Assembly (NCBI RefSeq): GCF_032854445.1
Contig: NC_088305.1
Coordinates: 10,773,717 to 10,837,716 of the forward strand
DNA from: Liolophura sinensis
Taxonomy: Eukaryota > Mollusca > Polyplacophora > Chitonida > Chitonidae
Direction: 5' to 3'
Length of the DNA stretch: 64,000 nt
Positions 28,349 through 40,300 of the stretch are shown in pieces (position 1 is the stretch's first letter; each line of letters starts with the position of its first letter). The notes under the pieces are model-generated. The model saw only the letters and a list, made by a program, of their open reading frames with translations. It was not told the DNA's origin and made no database searches. The position numbers and the translations under genes were made by a program.

Positions 28349-31300
28349 GTTTGTACAGCCGACTTTTTTCTTTTGAACTTGCCGTTGCACAGCCGCTCTA
28401 AATTCGTTCGACCGTGTGAATTATTCGATCTAACATTTCTCTGTTTGTTTGTTTTTTTTACTCTGTAGCGTGTTACGGAATAGTGCAAGTGCCGACAGGG
28501 CCCTGGTTTTGTCGAAAATGTGAATCGCAAGAAAGAGCAGCAAGAGTGGTAAGTGAACTCGCCATTTTTCTGAACACCGGTAAATGTTGGTACGGAGATG
28601 TTGGGCATATAACCTTCTTGTTAAAACATGTTAGATTTCCCCTGCTTGAAACTGAAAGTGCCGGCGTTTCCCTTAGAAAAAACCGGCAAGTGTTACAATT
28701 TTATTGTTCTACGATTTCCCTTTGCTGCATGGCCTAAAGCTTGGAAGCCTCCGTGCTTAGAACTTCAAGCCACAGGACCTCTAATAGATCTAATAATATA
28801 TTACAACAACAACGTAATGTTGTAACGTGTACTGTAGGGGCCTACATAGCAAAACAAGGGTGAAAACACTAGATCGGCAAGAATTCCTTTATAAGAAAGT
28901 GTATCTCAGATACAAACACAGACGTTGGTTGCGGAATGTAACTCTATATCGACCAACACAAAGTGTAGGGAAAGTTACAGGGAATAACTGCTTCTAATGT
29001 GTAGGATGGATGGCAAGCCACATTTATTGCGACACATTTATTACCTATGGCAAACAGTGACATTAAGCAAGTCTAGTCGTCCATTTGGCTGCTTCTCTTC
29101 CCCTGTTGTCAGATGAGGCCAATTGCTTCAGCCTCGTTTGTTCTCGCAACTGATCAAAATGGTGACATACAGCTTATTGCCGCAGTGGATGTAGCCTCTG
29201 AAAATGTGTTTATTTTGTGAAACTGTGTACTTCTGATGGATCGTTTTTGGTTCTGTGAGACTCAGAACAGGTTAGTTGATTGTGGGGACCGCTGGGTTGA
29301 CATTGATTTATGCTAGGGAAGATTTAATGCGCGTGTGAAGATGCGGTTAATGTGGCTTACCATCGATCCAACACATTGGAAGCAGTTGTCCCCCGTAACT
29401 CGCAACACTTTGTGTTGATCGATACAGAGAGTTACATTCCCCAACTCCTGACTGTAGTGAGGAACATCCACTGCTGTCAACATGTATACAGTCGTAGTAT
29501 TTGCGTCAGATGAGGCCAGCTGTATGACTCATCCTGAAGTTAATATTCTCATTCTGAGACACACTGCACTGCTCAGGACATGTTGTCGAAGCAATTTCGA
29601 CTTGTTGGTGTCCAGTATATTTACACCTGTGCTTGCCACTTGGACTAGTAGCTCACCAGATGTGCAGTATAATTTGTGTTGTTGTTGTTGTGTTTTGTAG
29701 CGGTGTGAGCTATGTCCACAGAGAGAAGGTGCACTGAAGAGGACTGATACTGGAGGTACTGTCAGGAATTTATTGCCATCTTCGCATATCTGTGATTGTA
29801 TATTAAATGAGAAAGCAGCTTAGTAATTAGAGTAAATCTACACCAGTTACTTCTAATAAATTGTAACCAACATCACTGCTTTAGTTTACGTAATTCTGCT
29901 TAAGCCTTGGTGCTACAAGGCATGTATGTTGCTATGTGTTAAGCCTATACATGAACAGTTAGAATAATAAATGTTGGGTGGGGATGTGTCCTCCCTGCTT
30001 AACTGGTTAAGGCACAGATGTGTAGGTATTGATTTGTCCAGTGAGTGAGATACTGTATAAGCCGAATCAGCAGTCTTACCATGCATGCAGGTTTGGACAA
30101 GGTTGAGGTTCACACAAACAGTAAACCAGACTCAAAAGCATTTTTTTTTTTTTTTTTTATGGTAGTTGCCAGGAATCTAGTTCAAATATACATTGTGGAT
30201 AACTTGGTCTGTCAGCTCAATGGCGCCATTAGCAGTTACCATAAAATTAATTTTTTTTAACCACCTTAGTTTGGCAGAACCTCCACCTTTTCTCACCATA
30301 TCCTACCTATCCTATGAACTCACAAGACTTCTGAAATGCTGATTTAGCATATTCTGATGAAGTTTCTTTTATAATCATGTTATTTTTGTTGGTGGCCTGT
30401 TCAGGGTTCTGTTTGATTTCACAGTCGTCAGTAATTTTACATTCTCTTGAGTAAGGCCACAATAATTTAAATTATTGTTTTACTGGCACAATAAATTTTT
30501 TTTTAATGTCAGAGGAAGGTATAAAAATAAAACTTAAAAAGCATTGGAAATGTGGACTATCCCAGCAATTATGTCAAATAAGTAAATACACTGATGAAAT
30601 TGTGTCGCTGTTGTTTCAGTATGGTGTCACGTGGTTTGTGCCCTCTTCATCCCAGAAGCCTGGTTTGCAAATGTACAGACTATGGAACCTATTGTCCTGA
30701 AAAATGTTCCTCCAGAGAGATTTAATAAGGTAATAATAACGCCTGTACACGTAGTCATTAACACTTGACTATAATTGTAATTTTAAAAAGAATGAATAAT
30801 CTGTGGGGATATGATCTTTGAATCCCTATGGCCACTTTCACATTACCCTTTGTACGAAAGTGGCATCATGGCTAAAATATGGTAAGGTACAGAGATTTGT
30901 GAAAGTGGGATTGCTTTGTACAGTATGCAAGGATTGAAGCTGTTCTAAAATTGATAGTATAACTCTTGGAACAGACAGCTGAATGTTTGTTTGACAACTC
31001 CTGTCTTCTCTGATATATGTAGTTGTAATATCCATTCTCGTGATAAGGACTCAGAGGCAGTTGTCCAGGTTTAACAGTAGAGGTTGTATGTTACAGGCCT
31101 AAGGCTACATTACATTAGCCCCATAACAGCACAGTCCACAAATAATACTTCATTGTGCAAAATCATTGTCCAGTCACCTACTAACTTACTTTACTAACAT
31201 GTAAACTTATACACTGTATATATATATATATATATTCTTATATACTGGTTTGTTGTCAACCATTCACAGTGTTCAGACATTTAACTTTCAAGATACTATA

Positions 31301-34300
31301 GCTTTGATACAGTAGCTCTATTATCGTGGCAGGAACTAACATGTCCTTAACTTTTTCACCAGACAACATCTTAGAGGCTGTAAGTACTCGAATACCCACT
31401 CTGCAGGGTAGCAGCTCTATGCCACAGCATGTCATATAATGACAGTCATGCACATAACATTTAATTACAATTTGTGTGTGCAGATTAACCTAATAAGGTA
31501 TACTGTTCTGCTTGATCGTACATTATTTAAAACTAACCTGGGTAAATGATAAATGTACAATAACTGATTTGTACCTGTGTGATGGACCATTTGAAGGTGT
31601 AAGAGTTCTAGCTTGACATGTCCAGGTAATAAACGGTCAGATTTAGAGGAAGAAATGAATGTTGCCTCAATTACCTGAACGTGGAAATGAATTTGTCTTG
31701 CGGACTAGAATTACTTTTCTCAGACAGAAAAAACAGTAAATCTATATGACTCTCAGACTATCTTTGACAGTACATAAGTCCTGCCTCTTCTAGACATGCT
31801 GAGAGTTTTTGTACATTCCAGAGGTGGACTTTAACTCATGGCTTATGGGTTCAAGTCCAGCTCTTACTGCTTTGGTTGAAGTCTTAAGTCACAGGGTTTG
31901 TCAGGTAACTGAAGAAAGATAGTGGTTTATTTTGGGCCCTCTAATTTTCTGTACATGTAAACTTGACTGTTGGCAGATAAGTGAAAATGTCTTTAGTGGT
32001 TTGTGTGATGACACCTGTGCGATAAATTTATGAAATAAACAAATTGCTGTTTACAGATTTGTTATATATGTGAGGAACACGGAAGAAACAAAGCAGGAGC
32101 AGGGGCCTGCATGCAGTGTAACAAAAATGGCTGTAAACAACACTTCCATGTTACATGGTAACCATTATTATTCCTTATTTAGGTATTTTTGTAGTTAATA
32201 AGTTCAGGTTCTTCTGAAGATTTCTTCTTTATGCATGGTTATTTTGTTGGCATTTGCATCCAGAAGTTAAAGGAAAATGCTCATGTGTTTAGCTTGTGGA
32301 GCCATGTGTTTAGCTTGCCAGAGTGGCACAATAACTGAAGAGCTTCTCCCTCCAGGGTGGTCGTCGTGAGTTGAGGTTCAGCTCATGTTGACTTCATCTC
32401 CAGTTGTACATGGGAAGGTCTGCCAGCAACCGGTAAATGGTAATTGTTTTCGCCCAGGTTCTGCTGGCTGCCTCGTATAAATGAAATTCGTATTCTTGAG
32501 TACAGCATGAAACATCAGCCAAGAAATGGATTAATGAAAATATATGTAACTTTTCTGGCCTCATAGAGAATGTACATTACTAGGTAACACTTTTTATTTC
32601 GCAAAACTGCATCAATAATCCAATTCTGTTATAGTAGCCTCTCTGACAAAAACACAAATTGGACTTTTGAATGAAGTGTATGACCTAGCAATTATGTTGA
32701 TTAAAGGTAATGTGATTTTTGAGCAACTGCCTTTACATATTTACTGTACCCTGCTTTTCAGTGCTCAAGCTCGTGGTCAGCTGTGTGAAGAGGCTGGTCA
32801 CTATGGTGACAATGTGAAATATTGTGGGTACTGCGCTTACCACTACAAAAAATTGGTGAGTTTATTGTAAAGCTAATGTTTTTGGTGTTTCCGTACTTTT
32901 TGCTCCTGCTATAATGCATGCAGGTATAAAAGTCAGGTATTCTCATCAAAACCAATGTATACGACCTAAGAGAGAGGAATTTTTTTTTTTTTTTTTTTTC
33001 GCAATTGTCAATTTTCAGGCAGTTTTTCCGATAAAGCCTTCATGGAGGTATAGGTGATATTGATGTCAAATGATCATCCTTCAGTTCATCATTATGATAT
33101 CACAATAAGGACAGAACAGCTTTACAGTACAAACTGATGCATTGTAACATTGTGGATGTTTTTTTTGGACATAATAATAGATCGAGGTCCTTCTTCACAC
33201 TAGTGGCACCTTACAGCATTTAAAAGTATCCAGCCTTCCTATTGACATCACTACCAACATGCATCAAATCGATGCTAAATAGTTGACTATAAAAGTGACT
33301 GAAAAACTAAAAAAAAAACAGGTGTGCACAGGTGAACCTTTGTTGTTTTTACCTTGACCTGAGCTCCTTCTTGCAGAAAAAGGATGGGAACATAAAGACC
33401 ATTCCAGCGTTTAAGCCCGTGGGGTCAGACTCAGGTACTTCAGACTCCTCCCCTGAGAAAACACCGCTCACCAAAGCAGACAAGGTGAGGACCTGGCCTC
33501 GAGATCACAAAGCGATGCGAGACTAAGTCAAAATTTCAAATCACTTTAAAATTGTTAGTTCTTATGTAACAGGGTCAAAATATTGCTTAACAATGTAAAT
33601 AACAATGTAAATGCTTAACAATAGGTGTTACTGTAAAAGAAATAAAACAGCTAAAATAAAAGAAAGGAACTTGCCAAGTTTAATGATTGGAATTTTGACT
33701 TAAGTCTAAGTTAACTTTGTGCTGCCATGACCTGGCACAGCCAGGCTTTGCACGGTCAAAACAGACTGTAGATTTTGAGTACCAAGATAATAGGTTGTTT
33801 TTTGTTAGGAGTCATTTGACATAATTTGGAATCCGGAAAATTTGTTGTTTTTAGTTTTGAACCATTTGGTATAATCTGGAAACCAGAAAAATTTCTTGTT
33901 CTTTGTTCAAAGCCTTGTGGCATAATATGGAAACCCCAAAAATTTCTTGTTTTTTGTTAGGAGCCAATTGGCGTAATTCGAAAACTGGAAGAAATAGTTG
34001 TTTTGTTTATTGAGGAGCTATTTGGCAAGTAAATTTATTACCCGCTCACAAGGCTGTCACTGTCAAAGCAGAATTCGAGTGCTGAGACGATTTGGAAATA
34101 AGACTTTTAAAGTTTGGTAAGTCAAAAATGGCAGGCAACGATAAGGATATGCATGCAGAGTATATATATATATATGTAGAATTGACTGCAAAACAATTTG
34201 AGTCACTTTTGGTGATTAGATTTTAATCTCAAGACAACACGGAAGAGGTTGATGGTATGGTTGAAGGTTGATGGTAAGGTTGGAGGTTAGTGGTAAGGTG

Positions 34301-37300
34301 GTACGGTTGAAGGTTGATAGTAAGGTATCCCTTCCAACTCGCATAATAATCATAAATGATGTCACAGGAAATCAGATTAATATTTCTTTTTTTTGTTATT
34401 TCTTTTTTTTTTGTTGTTGTTTAGAAGGAGCAGAAGAGGCCTGGGCTGTACAGTGTATCCTCAGAAAGCATAGTGACCAGCATGAGATTAAAAGAAAGTG
34501 CTATTACCTCTATCTCAGGTACAGACAATATTCACAACAGAGACAAGGGGAGTAACTCTGTGGCTATCAGTGGTGCTGTTCACCAAGTTTCTCCCGCCAG
34601 AGCAGTGGGCTCAGACAGTGGCAGCTCTTTAATATCACCTACGGAATTCCTCGGTTTTACAGAATCTGATGTTCATAGTGCGACGCTAAACAATTCCTTT
34701 TCCTCAGGCAGTCTCAAAAGTGGCCTTTCATCTAACATAGGCTCTGCGTCTCTGAGCCAGGGTGAACAGAGACTCATTCTGGAAGCCAGACTAACTGTAC
34801 CTCCAAAAGTGGAGAGTAAGAGTTGTTGTTCTGGGAAGGGTGGCTTCTCTCCATCATCATCGGCAGTGAACCACATGCCTTCTGATCATCCTGAACCATC
34901 ATCATCATCGTCACCATCACCGTCATCCAACCATCATACATCGCCTTCATTGCAGCAAAACGGCACACATTCATCATCGCAGTTTGCCAAGCACTTTGAA
35001 AACCTCAACAGCAAACTACCAGTGGTGTCATTACAACAGGGGGGCGTGGATAATGGAGATGGACCGGCCAGTCTGATGATGAAGCGGTCGAGGTCAAGGT
35101 AAGGCAGCTTTTCAGTATTTTATGGCTGTTTTATTTTGGGGTCAATGTTGCTTTGGGAGTCAGAGGGATCACATTATGCAGGCCTTCGATTTTGAGGCAT
35201 GCTAGATCACACTCCCTAATGCACTCCCTAGTACCTAATGCACTCCTGAAACAAAGTCTAAGTGTGATAATAATGCATCTGACATAATCAAAAATGTGGA
35301 GAAAATCCGGTGTGCAGATCACACTTCTGGTCTTTTACAAGGGGTGTGATAATCACACACCTGCTCAGAGGCAAAGACCTGATCATGTGTGTGGCTTCTG
35401 TTAAAATGTCTTTGCTGCAGTGTCACATATGTAGGGCAGACACGACAGGCCATCCATTCAGGGTTGACCTAAACTAGCCGGGAGTAAACTGTTGTCGTTC
35501 TCATAATGTGCCTGTAGAATTGGTTAGATGCTACAAACAGCCAATATTGTTTTCTAACTTCTGTGAGTGGAAACACCACTTTGTTCATTGTTGACCAATC
35601 TTATGCGAAAGAAATTTCATTAAAAATCATGTGAAAAGGACATTTTATGCTGATTTACTGCCTGGATTTAGACACTTTTGTCAGTGTAGGTCAGCATTTG
35701 GTGTCAATATTTTAAGTGGAAAAAAATTACAAATCATGGCCAGTTACAGCAATGAATAAAAAATGGGAACATTTCTCTTAACGTGAATGTGTAGGATGTT
35801 CACTCAATTCTCAGTTTATGATTTCAAGTTTGTCAGTGTGATCATTGTGAAGAATGTGAAGTATCAGACATTGTGACCTCGGCATTCATAACTGCATTTC
35901 TAATTAATGTGCTCCCAATATCTTATATAACGTTTTTATACAAAATAATGCCTTCAGAAAATATGCTTCAATAAACACCTTGCAAACATGTGAAAAGGTT
36001 GAAGAATTACAGTGTATGAAATAAATAAATCTTGTAAAACCTTTGATTCAGACCAGATGAAAAAGGTGATAAGAAGAAAGCCCGCAAAGAGAAGGAGTCA
36101 GGGCATCTACTGCAACATGGCCAGAAGGGGAGGACGATCAAAGACATGTTATCGGGAAAAGGGGAGGAGACCAACGCGAAAAAACTGGTCAAGAAGAAAC
36201 CGCCAAACTGTGTAACAACACAAAACTGTAGGGGGTAGGCAACTAAATAACAAAATACATGTACATTTACAGCTTTCAGAAGTTTCACAAATATGGGCTG
36301 ATGCACCATATGGCTATGACAAAAGTTTGTCAAATTTAATAGACATTTTGATCATCATTTCACTTGGTGGTGTTAAATGTTAAGCTGTTCTGTTCCAAAC
36401 AGAATGTGTTTCAAGACCAGACCATTTATCTCCTTATCTCTTAACTTAACCTTGAAATGTGAACAGATATTATGAGCACATTTTGAGAATGATTTTTAGA
36501 ATCTAAGCATCAAAAACAGACATTTATACAACAGCTTTCAATCAAAATGAACTAGTAGAAATATAAATATATATATATATATATAATTCTTGAGTATTGA
36601 AACGTATTGATGTGTATGTACTAAACAAGTATGTATCAAAAAGAATAAAACTAAGTGAATAACTTGCATAAAACCATAATAATAAAAAGTATAATGATAA
36701 TTTTAACTGGTCATACATGTGCATTTCTGGCTTTTATGTTCACAGATCTAACCTGAACACCAGTGTATTTGGGGGCCGGCCATATTTCCAGAGTCTTACA
36801 GCCTCTGGGCCTATCTCACTTACAAACCTCACCAAAACAGGTCAGTCAGGGTGTATTTCACATCATAAACCTCACCAAAACAGGTCAGTCGGGTGTATCT
36901 CTCTTACAAATATCATCAAAACAGGTCAGTTGCGGTGTATCTCACTGACAAACCTCACCAAACAGGTCAGTCAGGTGTATCTCACTTACAACCTCACCAA
37001 ACAGGTCATTCAGGTGTATCTCACTTACAACCTCACCAAAACAGGTCAGTTCGGTGAATCTCGCTTATAAACCTCACCAAAGCAGGTCCGCCTAGATGTA
37101 TCTCTCACAAATCTCACCAAAACAGGTCAGTCGGGTGTATCTCACTCAGAAATCTCACCAAAATAGGTCAATTGGTGTATCTCACTGACAAACCTCACCA
37201 AAACAGGTCAGTCGGGTGTATCTCACCTCACCAAAGCAGGTCCGCCTAGATGTATCTCTCTCACAAATCTCACCAAAACAGGTCAGTCGGGTGTATCTCA

Positions 37301-40300
37301 CTCAGAAATCTCACCAAAATAGGTCAATTGGTGTATCTCACTGACAAACCTCACCAAAACAGGTCAGTCGGGTGTATCTCACCTCACCAAAGTAGGTCCG
37401 CCTAGATGTATCTCTCACAAATCTCACCAAAACAGGTCAGTCGGGGTGTATCTCCCGTAAACCTCGCCAAAACAGGTCAATCAGGGTGTATCTTACGTAA
37501 AACACATGAAAACAGTTCAGTTGGGGTGCGTGACGTACAAGCCTCACCAAAGCTTGTCAGTTGGGGTGTATACCTCACTTACAAACCATCACCCAAACAG
37601 GTCAGTCAGGGTGTACCTTACTTACAAACCTCACCAAAACAGGTCAGTCGGGTATATTTCACGTACAAACCTCACCAAAACAGGTCAGTCAGGGTTTATT
37701 TCATTTACAAACCTTACCAAAACAAGTCAATCAGGGTTTATCTCACTTACAAATCTCACCACATCACCAAAAGAAATCAGTCAGGGTGTATTTCACTTAC
37801 AGACCTCACCAAAACAGGTTAGTTGGCCGAGATTTTACACACAAAGTGGTGGAAAAAATGTGTGGTCTACTCATCAAATATTCAAATAGTTGTGACACCA
37901 CAGAACACAAAGGTGTGTGGAAAGAGATAGCATTCAAACATGTAGTTGTGTTACTTGGAATAAATCAAACACCAATCATCAAACCAAATCAAACTGATAC
38001 CTTTGTGTCTGTTCTGTGTCATCAAAGTGCAGCCTAACTTATGTTCATTTGCGTGCGATTTCTGTTGACAGGGGAGACAACTCCAGACGATATGACCAAT
38101 GGACCAGCCTTATTTTCTCCTCCTAAACCAGCCTTCTGTCATAGCACCAACAAATCCACAGACCTCAACTCAGGGTAAGGGCGCTCTGAAACTTGAAACC
38201 TCCCATGAGATGGATTCAGCTGACATGAAAATCTCTTTGATCAAGACCTTTCTGGCCCTGTCACAGGTTTAGGTGAATCTGGTTGACCCTGAATCCAGAC
38301 TTACATGAATCTGGTTTAGCTGGTATTATCTGAAAAAGAACTGTTTGTATTCAGGTGAAGTTTTACATACACGTAAAGCACAGTGACACAATATGGATAT
38401 GCACAGATCAATGCTCTGTGCGTATATTAATTACTGTAAATTACCAAATTCACAACTACAGTACTTAATGAATTATGCTGAATTTTGACATTCATGTGTC
38501 TCCTTCTGACAAGCTCTTTGGCAATCTGAGCTGTTATATTTTACAATAGCCTTAATAATTACCTTTCACAGGATATCAAAACAAAAACGTCTGAGCACGC
38601 ATTGCCATTCAAAATGGGTCGTAAAGTTTTTATGGCTGAATAATAAGCTGAATTCGGCCATAATAAGCTGAATTCGGCCATAATAAGCTGAATTCTAACT
38701 TTTTCCAACTCAGAATCATTTGGGCACTATATATAGAACAGGTACAAGTCTTCTATTTTCTGAAAGTCAAAAATTTGAGACATTCTCGGTAAATACAGGT
38801 GATTTGATTTGATTGGTGAACATAGGTATTTTTCTGGTATCGCTGGTGTAGGTTGTGGGGTTTAGTCTATGGGACTTCTCCACCTCCAACACTGGCAGTA
38901 TTATGATGTGGTCTCCATCCATATGTTTATAGGGGCCTCCGTGGCTCAGTTGTTTAGCGGGCTAGCGCAGCGTAATGACCCAGAAGCCTCTCACCAATGT
39001 GGTCGCTGTGAGTTCAAGTCCAGCTCATGCTGGCTTCCTCTCCAGCTGTAAGTGAGAAGGTCTGGCAGTAACCTGCGGATGGTCGTGGGTTTCCCCCTGG
39101 TTGTGCCCGGTTTCCACCCACCATAATGCTGGCCACCGTCGTATGAGTGAAATATTCTTGAGTACGGCATAAAACACCAATCAAATCAAATCAAAATCCA
39201 TATGTTTATAAAAGTTAAGATTTTTGTGTTTACCAGGAGTTTACCAGTTACTATGGAGGAGCTATTAGAAAGGCAATGGGAACAAGGCTCACAGTTTCTC
39301 ATGGAACAAGCTCAACACTTTGACAGTGAGTGCTCAAAGTTCTCCCTGATGAGCTCAGAAAAGGAGACTTTCTTGTGCTGTAATATTTCAGCTTTTCTGC
39401 ATTTATTCTGTGTAGACTGCTAAACTTGTTCTACTTTTGAAGCAGCGAGATAAATATTAAATTCAGTTTTTGCCATTTTAATATGTCAATATTTAGTCTT
39501 GTGACTTTCACATGGTACTTATGATGGCAAACACCATATTCAAGTCACAAATTTCTCGTTTGCAGAAAGAAATTCTCTACTTTTGACATATTTTGTCTTG
39601 GGTATGAAATTGGTTTTGAAGAAAGTTGGCTCGCGTATCAGTCGAGCGCCTGTGCCAAGAGTTGAGGTGCCAATAGGTGTTAAGTATTCAAGTTCCTTGG
39701 ACAAAGCTCTGCATTATGTTGTATCTGTAAGGAGACAGAATTTGCCTGGAAATTCCATAATAAGAAACCTGACAAAACCTTGTCTCATGGCATGCTTTGC
39801 AAACAGTATGGCAAGGTGTGAGATGCCTGTAGGTTTTAAGTATGCAAGTTTGGACAAAGCTCTGCATTATGTTGCATGTGGAAGGTGACAAAATTTACCT
39901 GGAAACTCCGTACCAAGAAACTTGACAAGAATTTGTCTCATGGCATGCTTTGCAAACAGTATGGCACTTGTCTATAATATTCTATTGTAATAAGAATGTT
40001 TGGCTTTTTTGTTTAGGAGCAGTACACTGCGTACCATTTTTATAAAAACATTCCAGAGTGTTCTCGTGTAACTGACCAATGGTCATTTGTTTCATCCACC
40101 TATAAACTGGCTGTCATCTAGCCCCTAAAGACTCCAACTCCTTTTCTTACACTGGCCTAGCACCGTGGAAGTCTCAACACTTAGAGTGTTAAGTTTGTAC
40201 TCAACGAAAGTCCAGGCCGATTCTCTTTGTTATCAGACAAGCCTCGCACAAATAAAAGATACCAACCTAAAAACCTGCTTTTCACACCCACCTCACCACC

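Noticed and set aside
37406..38037. Three overlapping frames of 127-158 residues in AF10 intron 10
   Set aside because: They translate the donor minisatellite in all three frames and are not linked to exon 10 by an open frame (stop at 37068-37070).
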